A stretch of DNA of 14,015 bases from Candidatus Omnitrophota bacterium. Lineage in GTDB: Bacteria > Hinthialibacterota > Hinthialibacteria > OLB16. Of this stretch, positions 1 to 7,187 are shown piece after piece. The position numbers and the translations under genes were made by a program. A model generated the notes under the pieces. That model was not told the origin of the DNA. It did no database searches and saw nothing but the letters and a program-made list of their open reading frames with translations. Every line of letters begins with the position of its first letter. Within the stretch, counting starts at the first letter, position 1. The stretch spans positions 1 through 14,015 of the forward strand of contig JACKFH010000061.1 of assembly GCA_020632575.1 (NCBI GenBank). Reading direction: 5' to 3'.

Positions 1-135
1 CGGATGGGTTTTTGATCTCGAATCTCTCCGCCATTTGACTCTGTGGTTGGGACTCCCCTTTTTGAATTGACCCTTTCGGACCTCGTTTATACACCGAATT
101 CCGGAATCTCTCACCCCCTCCCCGTTAGAGTTGGA

Positions 136-164
136 TTCAAAGTGGACCGGGTCTTTGGTATCAT
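136..164 (+). promoter_or_regulatory. candidate promoter upstream of nuoC
   Basis: TTCAAA (136-141) and TATCAT (159-164) are separated by exactly 17 bases, matching 4/6 and 5/6 of the sigma70 consensus. A start of transcription near 171 would give a leader of about 70 bases to the nuoC start. A second, poorer pair, TTGACC (67-72) and TATACA (88-93), has only a 15-base spacer. A perfect 10-base palindrome ATTCCGGAAT lies at 98-107. The consensus match is seen; activity is inferred. The rest of 1-238 shows no convincing gene. Confidence 0.35.
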
Positions 165-225
165 AAGGGCCGCCAAACGGGAGAACTTTTTTCAGCCGGG
201 AATCCGGTGAATCCCGACATTGTCC

Positions 226-232
226 AAAGGGG
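226..232 (+). promoter_or_regulatory. ribosome binding site that selects the nuoC start
   Basis: AAAGGGG ends directly against the ATG at 233 but lies 6 bases before the ATG at 239. Only the second spacing is suitable for initiation, so the protein most likely starts at 239. Confidence 0.6.
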
Positions 233-238
233 ATGAGA

Positions 239-820
239 ATGACAACCCAGGAAATCTTTGAGTTATTGGAACTTCAATTCAGTGGCAAGGGGATCGAACA
301 TTGCCCACAAGAGGATGTGGGTGGCGATCCCTACATCAAAGTTCCAGGGGACTGTCTGGTCGAGGTTTGCGAATTCCTTAAGCACGATCCTCGTTTGGAT
401 TTCAAAATGTTCCACTGCCTCTCGGCGGTCGATTGGGGGGAGGTTCTTGCCTCGGTCCTGCATCTCTATTCGATTCAACTTCGGCACAAGGTGGTGATCC
501 GAACCGATTGCCCGCGGGAGAACCCAGTGATTCCCTCCTTGGCCGAGGTGTGGAAGGGCGCGAATTGGCACGAACGGGAAAGCTACGATCTAATGGGAAT
601 CGTTTATGAGGGACATCCGGACCTCAAGCGCATTCTCCTTTCGGATGACTGGGAGGGATATCCTCTCCGCAAGGACTATCAGATGCCGGATGACACGCTT
701 TTTCCTTGGGAGGATGAAGAGGAGGAAGCCTCCGCGGCTCCCCCCGCAAGCCCCACCGCGCCGGGTTCCGCGGCGGCTCCTTTGAAACGCCCCGAGAAGG
801 ATGAATCCGATAAGGAATAA
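239..820 (+). CDS. nuoC: NADH-quinone oxidoreductase subunit C (complex I 30 kDa subunit)
   Basis: NuoC is part of the peripheral arm of respiratory complex I, on the cytoplasmic face of the membrane, where it packs against NuoD and the iron-sulfur subunits; it carries no cofactor. The 193-residue product contains the family signature: WHERESYDLMG at 110-120, H126-P127, RILL at 131-134 and WEGYPLRKDY at 138-147. Length is near that of unfused NuoC proteins. After residue 157 there is an unusual tail: a run of Asp/Glu, an Ala/Pro-rich stretch (about 164-181), then a charged end. ATG 239 is chosen over ATG 233 because of Shine-Dalgarno spacing. nuoC usually lies between nuoB and nuoD; here ruvB follows after 59 bases and the 238 bases upstream show no nuoB end, so the gene looks detached from a nuo operon. 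The identification is firm. Confidence 0.93.
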   Translation: MTTQEIFELLELQFSGKGIEHCPQEDVGGDPYIKVPGDCLVEVCEFLKHDPRLDFKMFHCLSAVDWGEVLASVLHLYSIQLRHKVVIRTDCPRENPVIPSLAEVWKGANWHERESYDLMGIVYEGHPDLKRILLSDDWEGYPLRKDYQMPDDTLFPWEDEEEEASAAPPASPTAPGSAAAPLKRPEKDESDKE

Positions 821-879
821 CTTGCGGATTTCAACAGGCCCACTAGCCAATTTGACCGCGTTCCCTCTAAACTGCACTT

Positions 880-1920
880 ATGAGCATTGAGCGTATCGTT
901 TCCGGGGAGTCGGTGGGGTTCGAGGAGGAGAGAGAGCAGCTTTCCCTTCGCCCGAAAACACTGAAGGAATATATTGGGCAGAGTCAGCTCAAAGAGAATC
1001 TGTCCATCGCCCTCGAGGCCGCCAAGAAGCGGAGCGAACCGGTGGATCATATTCTTTTCCACGGTCCTCCCGGTCTCGGGAAGACCACGCTCGCACACAT
1101 CATCGCCAATGAAATGGGCTCCGAGCTGGTCACCACCAGCGGTCCCTCACTTCAACAACCAACCGACCTACTCGGGATCCTTACCAACCTTTCCGAGGGA
1201 GACATCCTCTTTATCGATGAGATCCATCGGCTGTCCACTGTGATCGAGGAGTACCTGTATCCAGCGATGGAGGATTTCGAGATTGATTTTGTGGTGGACA
1301 AGGGGGCCTTCGCAAAAACGATCAAGATTCCGCTGAAACGCTTCACCCTGGTGGGGGCGACCACCCGCGCCGGATTTCTATCGGCCCCCTTGCGCGATCG
1401 ATTCGGTCTCTTCCAGCACTTGGATTTTTATGAGCCCGCGGATCTCGCCACCATTGTGTCCCGTTCGGCGGGAATCCTTAAAGTGGAGATCGATGACCAG
1501 GGATCCGACGAGATCGCAACCCGCTCGAGAGGAACCCCGCGTGTGGCGAACCGATTGCTCCGTCGGGTGCGTGACTACGCCCAAGTCAAGGCGGATGGAA
1601 GGATCAACTCCAAAGTCGCCCAACAATCCTTGAAGATGGAGGGCGTCGATGAACTCGGTCTGGATGACCTCGATCGAAAATATCTTCGGACCATCATCGA
1701 ATTTTATCGAGGCGGTCCGGTCGGCATTGACGCAATCGGGGCGACCTTGAATGAGGAGAGCGAAACGCTAGAGGACTTGGTGGAGCCCTATCTCCTGAAG
1801 ATCGGTTTCCTACAGAGGACGAGCCGTGGGCGCTGCGCGGGGCCACGCGCCTGGGAGCACCTCGGAATGTCTCCTCCGGAAGCGCGCGAAGCCGAAGGTC
1901 CAACTCTGTTTGACTCCTGA
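880..1920 (+). CDS. ruvB: Holliday junction branch migration ATPase RuvB
   Basis: RuvB is the hexameric AAA+ motor that, with RuvA, drives branch migration of Holliday junctions in recombinational repair. The 346-residue product has the full family order: N-terminal LRPKTLKEYIGQ (23-34), Walker A GPPGLGKT (62-69), Walker B ILFIDEIH (109-116), the LYPAMEDF segment (126-133), sensor 1 GATTRAG (159-165), the arginine finger in LRDRFG (R174), sensor 2 GTPR (218-221), and the winged-helix C-terminal domain with GGPVGIDAI (278-286) and IGFLQRTSRGR (308-318). No key residue is missing. The usual neighbours ruvA and ruvC are absent from the window. The start lacks a clear Shine-Dalgarno sequence, but the N terminus matches the family length. 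It lies 59 bases after nuoC on the same strand, so read-through from nuoC is possible. A GC-rich hairpin follows the stop. Confidence 0.97.
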   Translation: MSIERIVSGESVGFEEEREQLSLRPKTLKEYIGQSQLKENLSIALEAAKKRSEPVDHILFHGPPGLGKTTLAHIIANEMGSELVTTSGPSLQQPTDLLGILTNLSEGDILFIDEIHRLSTVIEEYLYPAMEDFEIDFVVDKGAFAKTIKIPLKRFTLVGATTRAGFLSAPLRDRFGLFQHLDFYEPADLATIVSRSAGILKVEIDDQGSDEIATRSRGTPRVANRLLRRVRDYAQVKADGRINSKVAQQSLKMEGVDELGLDDLDRKYLRTIIEFYRGGPVGIDAIGATLNEESETLEDLVEPYLLKIGFLQRTSRGRCAGPRAWEHLGMSPPEAREAEGPTLFDS

Positions 1921-1927
1921 AACAATC

Positions 1928-1949
1928 GGGTGGGGATGCCCCCGCCTTT
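1928..1949 (+). terminator. terminator-like hairpin after ruvB
   Basis: GGTGGGG (1929-1935) pairs with CCCCGCC (1940-1946) across a 4-base loop, with one G-T wobble, starting 8 bases after the ruvB stop. The stem is followed only by TTTA, so the U tract is short and termination may be partial. It separates ruvB from the next gene. Confidence 0.4.
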
Positions 1950-1998
1950 AAGATATGATTGAGGAACGCCACTCCTTGCACCGACTTAGGGGGCCATC

Positions 1999-2994
1999 AT
2001 GAAAATCTGTCTGGCCGCCTCAGGAGGAGGTCACCTACGACAGCTGGCGCGGCTCAAGCCTTTTTACGAAAAGCACGAGGCGTTCCTGATCACCCAGGAA
2101 ACTCCGCTGGGGTCCGCCCTGTCGGAAGAGATCCGAACCTATTTCATCCCAGACATCGCCTTGGGAAAAATGAAACGGTCTCCGCGCGAGTGGGGGACCT
2201 ACCTCGACAATCTTTCTCAGAGTTACAAAACCCTCAAGGATGAGAAGCCGGACCTCATTCTATCGACCGGGGCGGGACTCGCTTTCAACACCCTCTGGAT
2301 GGGAAAATATTTCAAAGCCAAAACACTTTTCATCGAGTCGATCGCGCATGTTTACACCCCCACGGCCACCGGCAAGACGGTTTCCAAATGGGCCACCGCT
2401 TATGTGGTCCAATGGGAGGAACTTCACAACCAGTATCCGGACTCGGTATTGGCCTGCCCGATTCGGACAATGGGAGAGAAGGTTTCCCCATCAGCGGAAG
2501 GGGGAACCTTTGTGACGGTGGGAACTCATGGCCCTTTCCCCCGTTTGATTGACGAGGTGGAACGATTGTCCAAAGAGAACAAGCTGCCCCGTCCGGTGGT
2601 GGTTCAACATCCGGGAAACACACCGATTCTCCACGCGGATTTGGTGGTCGAGAATTGTTCCAGCGAGGATTTCGAGAAGCATCTCAAGGAAGCAAGCCTA
2701 GTCATTACGCACGCGGGGACAGGGTCCATCTTTTCGGCGCTCGAGGCCGAACGTCGTGTCATTGCCATCGCTCGGTTGGCCGAACATGGGGAGCACTATG
2801 ACGATCATCAAAGGGAGATCCTGATCAAGTTATCCGAGATGGGGGCAATTCTTGGGAGCGATCATGTAGAGGACTTGGAATCCCTTATAGAGGCCTCTCA
2901 TTCTTTTGAACCGATAACACTTCAGTACGATTCAAATGTCATCATCGAAGCGATCGAGGGCTTGACGGCGGGTTGGTTCCCGAAGAAGGGGTGA
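1999..2994 (+). CDS. fused Alg14-Alg13-type UDP-sugar glycosyltransferase (GT-B fold)
   Basis: The 331-residue product resembles UDP-GlcNAc/UDP-sugar transferases that act on lipid-linked glycans at the membrane (eukaryotic Alg14/Alg13; bacterial PssD/PssE and EpsE/F-like pairs; related to MurG). The N-terminal half is Alg14-like: SGGGHLRQL (8-16), STGAGLA (89-95) and FIES (111-114). The C-terminal half is Alg13/glycosyltransferase-28-C-like: VTVGTHGPFPRLI (172-184), VITHAGTGSI (235-244) and EHYDDHQ (265-271), the probable UDP-sugar-binding half. In most bacteria these halves are separate adjacent genes; here they are one chain. No clear N-terminal transmembrane anchor is seen. The start is supported by AGGGGG (1988-1993) with a 5-base spacer. 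No other polysaccharide genes lie nearby, so acceptor and pathway are unknown. A small membrane protein follows after 75 bases and could be a partner, but this is not shown. Confidence 0.85.
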   Translation: MKICLAASGGGHLRQLARLKPFYEKHEAFLITQETPLGSALSEEIRTYFIPDIALGKMKRSPREWGTYLDNLSQSYKTLKDEKPDLILSTGAGLAFNTLWMGKYFKAKTLFIESIAHVYTPTATGKTVSKWATAYVVQWEELHNQYPDSVLACPIRTMGEKVSPSAEGGTFVTVGTHGPFPRLIDEVERLSKENKLPRPVVVQHPGNTPILHADLVVENCSSEDFEKHLKEASLVITHAGTGSIFSALEAERRVIAIARLAEHGEHYDDHQREILIKLSEMGAILGSDHVEDLESLIEASHSFEPITLQYDSNVIIEAIEGLTAGWFPKKG

Positions 2995-3010
2995 GAGTTC
3001 CAGGTATGAG

Positions 3011-3035
3011 TCGGCAGTCCCTGCTTGGCTGCCGA
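3011..3035 (+). terminator. hairpin between the glycosyltransferase and membrane-protein genes
   Basis: TCGGCAG (3011-3017) and CTGCCGA (3029-3035) are perfect inverted arms around an 11-base loop, beginning 17 bases after the glycosyltransferase stop. There is no T tract, so it may be a weak terminator, an mRNA-stabilising stem or a binding site. It covers the TTG at 3025, which argues against that codon as the start of the next gene. Confidence 0.35.
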
Positions 3036-3069
3036 TAACTATCATGTCATCCAGATTCGAGAACCCTCC

Positions 3070-3570
3070 ATGATCCGATTCGATCCCAGAAAAAACCATT
3101 CCCGCTCCCTCCGGTTTCTCACTCTAGTCACTGTAGGAATGGCCATCCTTTATGGGCTGAAGAGGTTGGGCGTCTCACCCTTCTCCGGATTCACTTATCT
3201 CGCGACGACCCTTCTTTTCACCCTCGCCCTTCATCGCGGGAACCGGGCCCGCATCCCTCTGATCGGGATTGCCTTCTTGGGCATCGCCCAATTTCTTTTA
3301 TTCCAATTCCTCCCCCAAGTGAGCGTTCACCCGATTTGTCTCCTGGGATTCCAGGGCGCCCTGTTCTCGGTATGGACTCTTTGGCTCTTTCGTTATCACC
3401 CCTGGTCGAAAGACCTCTTCACCGTTTGGACTGTTTCGGGCATCCTCGAACTGGCAATCGCCCCCCCGGTCACTTTCGCTCAGGAGTTACTGGGGTTCGG
3501 GAGCCTGATTCTGATCACCCTTTGGATCCTGGTCGAAACCGATCGAATTGGAGAAAACTTAACCCCATGA
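3070..3570 (+). CDS. small multi-pass membrane protein, unknown function
   Basis: I do not recognise a family. The 166-residue product starts with a basic segment (MIRFDPRKNHSRSLR, 1-15), then has about five or six hydrophobic stretches at roughly 16-30, 41-55, 63-81, 88-107, 117-132 and 140-155, joined by short loops, and ends in a short polar tail. This is a plain integral inner-membrane protein with no visible catalytic motif. I place the start at ATG 3070; the frame is also open back to a TTG at 3025, but that codon lies inside a hairpin and adds polar residues before the membrane segments. Neither start has a strong Shine-Dalgarno sequence. The stop overlaps the next gene's start as ATGA (3567-3570), so it is probably translationally coupled to the aldo/keto reductase. 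That it is a real gene is likely; its role is unknown. Confidence 0.7.
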   Translation: MIRFDPRKNHSRSLRFLTLVTVGMAILYGLKRLGVSPFSGFTYLATTLLFTLALHRGNRARIPLIGIAFLGIAQFLLFQFLPQVSVHPICLLGFQGALFSVWTLWLFRYHPWSKDLFTVWTVSGILELAIAPPVTFAQELLGFGSLILITLWILVETDRIGENLTP

Positions 3571-4568
3571 CATATATCGCCAGTGAACAGCGCTACGAAT
3601 CGATGATCTACAACCGTTGCGGGAGAAGCGGCCTCAAGCTCCCCGCCATCTCCCTCGGTCTCTGGCACAATTTCGGTGGTGTCGACGTTTTTGAAAACGG
3701 GCGGGAGATGGTCCTCCGATCTTTCGATGCTGGAATCACCCACTTTGACCTCGCCAACAATTACGGTCCTCCGCCCGGTTCCGCCGAGGAGAATTTTGGG
3801 CGAATGCTGAAACAGGACCTCGCGGGTTATCGAGATGAACTGATCATTTCGACCAAAGCCGGTTACCTCATGTGGCCAGGACCCTACGGAGAATGGGGAT
3901 CGCGAAAATATCTCACCGCCAGTCTTGACCAGAGTCTGCACAGGATGGGCCTCGACTATGTCGACATCTTTTATTCGCACCGTCCGGACCCCGATACCCC
4001 AATTGAAGAAACGATGGGTGCTCTCGATCAGGCGGTCCGTCAGGGAAAAGCCCTCTATGTCGGGGTCTCCTCTTACAACGCCGTGCAGACGCGTGATGCT
4101 GCGCGAATCCTTCGTGATCTCGGAACCCCGTGTTTGATTCATCAACCCAAATACTCGATGTTCAACCGTTGGATTGAGGACGGTCTTCAAGACGTTCTCG
4201 AGGAAGAGGGCATTGGTTCGATCGCCTTCTGCCCCCTCGCACAGGGTTTGCTTACTCCCAAGTATTTCAACGGCATCCCCGAGGAGTCCCGCGCGGCGAA
4301 AGCGCATGGACACCTTCAAACCGAACAGGTGACTCAAGAAAATGTGAACCGGGCCAAATCTCTCAACGAGTTGGCCCAGCAACGTGGCCAAACTCTCCCC
4401 CAACTCGCTCTTGCCTGGGTTCTTCGAGGCGGCAAGGTCACCTCCGCCCTCATCGGCGCAAGCCGTTGGGAGCAGATTGAGGACAACCTGGGGGCGCTGT
4501 CCAATCTCGATTTCACCGACGACGAACTGGAGCAAATCGACCGAATCTTGAAGGATCAACCTTCATAA
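3567..4568 (+). CDS. gpr: aldo/keto reductase, L-glyceraldehyde-3-phosphate reductase (YghZ/Gpr) type
   Basis: This cytosolic NADPH-dependent reductase resembles E. coli YghZ (AKR14), which reduces L-glyceraldehyde 3-phosphate, methylglyoxal and other small aldehydes and is linked to carbonyl detoxification. The 333-residue product is close in length to YghZ (346) and shares its blocks: YNRCGRSGLKLPAISLGLWH (15-34), THFDLANNYGPPPGSAEENF (58-77), ELIISTKAGY (91-100), MWPGPYG (102-108), SRKYLTASLDQSL (112-124) and YVDIFYSHR (131-139). The catalytic tetrad is present as D61, Y66, K97 and H138. The C-terminal cofactor region has TSALIGASR near the end, as in the family. The frame is open upstream to 3336, but that extension overlaps the membrane-protein gene; the ATG at 3567 gives the family N terminus and an ATGA overlap with it. 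The coupling suggests joint expression. Exact substrate is inferred from similarity. Confidence 0.92.
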   Translation: MTYIASEQRYESMIYNRCGRSGLKLPAISLGLWHNFGGVDVFENGREMVLRSFDAGITHFDLANNYGPPPGSAEENFGRMLKQDLAGYRDELIISTKAGYLMWPGPYGEWGSRKYLTASLDQSLHRMGLDYVDIFYSHRPDPDTPIEETMGALDQAVRQGKALYVGVSSYNAVQTRDAARILRDLGTPCLIHQPKYSMFNRWIEDGLQDVLEEEGIGSIAFCPLAQGLLTPKYFNGIPEESRAAKAHGHLQTEQVTQENVNRAKSLNELAQQRGQTLPQLALAWVLRGGKVTSALIGASRWEQIEDNLGALSNLDFTDDELEQIDRILKDQPS

Positions 4569-4608
4569 ACAGAAGACCCAATCGAGAAGAAAAATCGCTT
4601 GGAGCCCC

Positions 4609-4643
4609 TTCCATGCTTTCCATCCCTTCCATGGACTTCCATG
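4609..4643 (+). repeat. short tandem repeat of TTCCAT(G/C), four copies
   Basis: TTCCATG/C occurs at 4609, 4618, 4627 and 4637, a period of 9, 9 and 10 bases, in the 135-base gap before the radical SAM gene. The third copy contains the palindrome CCATGG. The repeats are near one helical turn apart, so they would face the same side of the DNA. They could be a regulator's binding array or chance drift. Confidence 0.45.
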
Positions 4644-4703
4644 ATTCAAGGCATTGACCCCCATTCGCTTTTCATCCAGAGATTATGAAGTAAGCTGGGA
4701 TTG

Positions 4704-5795
4704 ATGCGATTGTACGACGAAGAAACTCAAAACTTTCCCGGCCGTTGGTGGCACGCCATCGATGAACACCGGATTCAATGCGACCTCTGCCCTCGGTACT
4801 GCCACCTCTCGGAGGGCCAACGCGGTTTTTGTTTTGTCCGTCAGAATATTGGCGGCGAGATGGTCCTGACCACTTATGGTCGCAGTTCCGGTTTCTGTAT
4901 CGATCCGATCGAGAAGAAGCCGCTGAACCACTTCTATCCTGGCTCATCCGTCCTTTCGTTTGGCACCGCCGGGTGCAATCTCGGTTGCCGGTTCTGTCAA
5001 AACTGGGATATGAGCAAGGCGCGAGAGATGGACAAACTCGCCGATCAGGCCAGCCCCGAGGCGATCGCTCAATCGGCGGTGGAGCATGGGTGTCGGTCTG
5101 TCGCCTTCACCTACAACGACCCGGTCATCTTTGCTGAATACGCGATGGATGTCGCCGACGCCTGCCATGAGGTCGGGGTGAAGACAGTGGCGGTGACCGC
5201 CGGGTACATCACCGAGGAGGCTCGCATGGAGTTCTACTCCAAGATGGACGCCGCCAATGTCGATCTGAAAGCCTTCAGCGAACGCTTTTACCGGGACCTC
5301 ACGTTTTCCCATCTTGGACCTGTTCTCGAAACTCTCAGGTTTTTGAAGGAGGAGACCAAGGTTTGGTTCGAGATCACCACGCTATTGATTCCCGGCCAAA
5401 ACGATTCCGATGAAGAGATCCACCGACTTACGGATTGGATTCTGGAGAATCTCGGACCTGAGGTTCCCCTCCACTTCACCGCCTTCCACCCCGATTTCAA
5501 GATGAAGAACACTCAGCGGACACCCTCCGAAACGCTTCGAGATGCAAGGTCAATTGCGATGAGCAAGGGGATTTATTATGTCTACACCGGAAATGTTCAT
5601 GACTCCGAAGGATCCTCGACCGCGTGTCCCTCCTGCGGCGCACTCCTGATCGAACGGGACTGGTATGAACTCGGCGAGTACCATATCCGAAACGGAGCCT
5701 GTGGGTACTGCTCGGAACCGATCCCTGGCTGTTTCGAGGACCAGCGGGAGGACTGGGGCAGCAAACGAATGCGTGTGGGTTTGGGCCCGATTTAG
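4704..5795 (+). CDS. amrS: AmmeMemoRadiSam system radical SAM enzyme
   Basis: The product belongs to the pyruvate-formate-lyase-activase-like radical SAM family that usually accompanies AMMECR1 and MEMO domain proteins; the reaction of that system is not established. The 363 residues show an N-terminal cysteine cluster (C26, C29, C33, C43; CDLCPRYC followed by GQRGFC), the PIEKKPLNHFYPG block (68-80), the SAM [4Fe-4S] motif CNLGCRFCQNW (C91, C95, C98), FTYNDP and the VKTVAVTAGYI core strands, and a C-terminal treble-clef-like pair CPSC and CGYC with a final PIPGC, which could hold a metal. The TTG at 4701 is in frame, but ATG 4704 is the likelier start. The ribosome site is weak. The partner AMMECR1 and MEMO genes are not in the window, and the flanking gene pairs give no functional clue. 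Confidence 0.92.
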   Translation: MRLYDEETQNFPGRWWHAIDEHRIQCDLCPRYCHLSEGQRGFCFVRQNIGGEMVLTTYGRSSGFCIDPIEKKPLNHFYPGSSVLSFGTAGCNLGCRFCQNWDMSKAREMDKLADQASPEAIAQSAVEHGCRSVAFTYNDPVIFAEYAMDVADACHEVGVKTVAVTAGYITEEARMEFYSKMDAANVDLKAFSERFYRDLTFSHLGPVLETLRFLKEETKVWFEITTLLIPGQNDSDEEIHRLTDWILENLGPEVPLHFTAFHPDFKMKNTQRTPSETLRDARSIAMSKGIYYVYTGNVHDSEGSSTACPSCGALLIERDWYELGEYHIRNGACGYCSEPIPGCFEDQREDWGSKRMRVGLGPI

Positions 5796-5820
5796 GAATG
5801 AAATCTAACACAAAAAAAGA

Positions 5821-5849
5821 TTGACCGAGCGGTAATCGCGCCCTAGTAT
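5821..5849 (+). promoter_or_regulatory. strong sigma70-type promoter for the FGE-fold gene pair
   Basis: TTGACC (5821-5826) and TAGTAT (5844-5849) are separated by exactly 17 bases. An A-rich run at 5810-5819 directly upstream resembles an UP element. Transcription would start near 5856, leaving a leader of about 160 bases before the ATG at 6018. It is the best promoter match in the window and points to a transcript carrying both FGE-fold genes. Confidence 0.6.
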
Positions 5850-6005
5850 CTTCATGCAACATTCATCAACTGTCAGACGGCAAGGCCTGCCTCCTGGTCG
5901 TCTCGGTAGATTCATCCGGTGCGTTCCGCCCTTTCATCGCATCGACCCTGGGCGTAACGGGCAGGGAGTTCGAGATTCATCGACTCGACCGGTCAGTAGA
6001 TTGGT

Positions 6006-6011
6006 GGAGGG
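6006..6011 (+). promoter_or_regulatory. ribosome binding site that selects the first FGE-fold start
   Basis: GGAGGG lies 6 bases before ATG 6018 and only 3 before the in-frame TTG 6015, so ATG 6018 is preferred. Confidence 0.65.
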
Positions 6012-6017
6012 TTTTTG

Positions 6018-7187
6018 ATGAACTCCCTTGTCCGGTGGGCAGTGTTTAGTCTATCTGTCTTCTCAATTCAATTTCCATCGCATGCGCAGACAAATGAACC
6101 CATCCCCGATTTTCTGCGTGACTTGAATCAGGACGGGACCATCGATTTCGAGGACCTCTTGATCCTCCTGGAACGATGGGGCCTCGATGGGATCTCGACG
6201 CCCACTCCGACTTTCACATCCACCTTCACTTCCATCCCAACACTAACATCGACACCCACCCCTACCGATACACCGACCTTTACCGAGACCCCGACTGTCA
6301 CACCCACAGAAACGCCCACGGAGCCTGGCTCTTCTTTCCTGGTGGGATTGCCCTTTCCGCCGACTCCGCTGCCCATGCGCATGGTTCGGATTCGTGCGGG
6401 GACCTTCATGATGGGATCGCCCGAAACGGAAACGAGCCGAAACATGAATGAGGGTCCCTTGCATGAGGTGATCATCGAATACGATTTTTTCATCGGTGAG
6501 ACCGAGGTCACCCAAGGCCAGTGGGAGTCGGTAATGGGATCGAATCCGGTAACCGAAGGTAAAATGGGGGATGACTACCCGGTGTACAATGTCTCCTGGG
6601 ATGATTGCCAGGCATTTGTCGCCGCGCTGAATGCTCTGGGATTGGCAGGGACCTACCGACTCCCTTCCGAAGCGGAATGGGAGTACGCCTGCCGAGCGGG
6701 CACGCGGACCCGTTTCTTCTTCGGCAATTCCATCACTTGTGACGACGACTGCGATGATTGTGAGGCTTACGAACCAGTCATTGGAAAGACAGGCCAGGAT
6801 TCGGAAGGAGTCGATGAAAATTCAAACGCTGGTCCATCCAAGGGTCTGATCATCATTGAAAGACGATCCGATTTCATGTGGTTTTGTGGAAGTGGAAACA
6901 CCTGTTGTCTCGAAATCCATCCGGTGCGCACTCTCTTTTCGAATGGTTTTCTCCTTTACGACATCCAGGGGAATGTGAGTGAGTGGGTTCAGGATCTCTA
7001 TCACGCCGATTATATCGGGGCGCCCACGGATGGGAACGCGTGGGAGACCGATGGAACCTCTGAAAGAGTCTTGAGAGGGGGCAATTGGGGAACCACAGCC
7101 CGGAATTGTCGTTCCGCGGCGCGTGGTTCAGGTGACCCAATGACAGCGGACGACAAGGTCGGCTTTCGGATCGTCTGGATGCCTTAA
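6018..7187 (+). CDS. secreted FGE/SUMF1-fold protein with dockerin-like loop and Thr-Pro linker (paralogue 1)
   Basis: The 389-residue product has a signal peptide (about 1-24, cleavage after SHAQ or SHA). One calcium-binding loop of dockerin/EF-hand type follows: D35, N37, D39, G40, I42, D43 and D46, then LLILLERWG. Next come a Thr/Pro/Ser linker (60-102) and an FGE-sulfatase domain (about 120-389) with GTFMMGSPE (128-136), ETEVTQGQW (161-169), YNVSWDDC (190-197), YRLPSEAEWEYACRAGT (213-229), GNVSEW (318-323), RVLRGGNW (350-357), NCRSAAR (363-369) and VGFRIVW (381-387). True FGEs use a cysteine pair in the GG..C....C segment; here only C364 remains, so oxidase activity is unlikely and a binding or structural role is more probable. 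An internal cysteine cluster lies at C241, C245 and C248, with C290, C296 and C297 further on. It is followed 15 bases later by a paralogue. Ligand unknown. Confidence 0.88.
   Translation: MNSLVRWAVFSLSVFSIQFPSHAQTNEPIPDFLRDLNQDGTIDFEDLLILLERWGLDGISTPTPTFTSTFTSIPTLTSTPTPTDTPTFTETPTVTPTETPTEPGSSFLVGLPFPPTPLPMRMVRIRAGTFMMGSPETETSRNMNEGPLHEVIIEYDFFIGETEVTQGQWESVMGSNPVTEGKMGDDYPVYNVSWDDCQAFVAALNALGLAGTYRLPSEAEWEYACRAGTRTRFFFGNSITCDDDCDDCEAYEPVIGKTGQDSEGVDENSNAGPSKGLIIIERRSDFMWFCGSGNTCCLEIHPVRTLFSNGFLLYDIQGNVSEWVQDLYHADYIGAPTDGNAWETDGTSERVLRGGNWGTTARNCRSAARGSGDPMTADDKVGFRIVWMP
6195..6323 (+). repeat. Thr-Pro repeat linker coding region (paralogue 1)
   Basis: Codons 60-102 of the first FGE-fold gene encode an irregular TPT-X-T-X pattern, seen in DNA as reiterated ACN-CCN and ACN-NNN-ACN triplets. 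It separates the calcium loop from the FGE domain and is probably an extended, perhaps O-glycosylated, stalk. Similar repeats recur in the next gene, so the two linkers could recombine. Confidence 0.8.

Noticed and set aside
1..34. Possible minus-strand gene starting at ATG 34 and running off the left edge
   Set aside because: Only 11 codons are visible and there is no ribosome site.
2..70. Possible 22-residue C-terminal tail of an upstream plus-strand gene
   Set aside because: The frame is open from the edge to a TGA at 68-70, but 22 residues show no recognisable motif and do not resemble the end of NuoB.
3480..4559. Long 359-codon open frame on the minus strand
   Set aside because: It is exactly antisense to the well-supported aldo/keto reductase, shows no family motif, and such frames are common opposite GC-rich genes.
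6128..6511. Val-Gly repeat protein on the minus strand
   Set aside because: It is the reverse complement of the Thr-Pro linker; the same shadow appears opposite the second paralogue.
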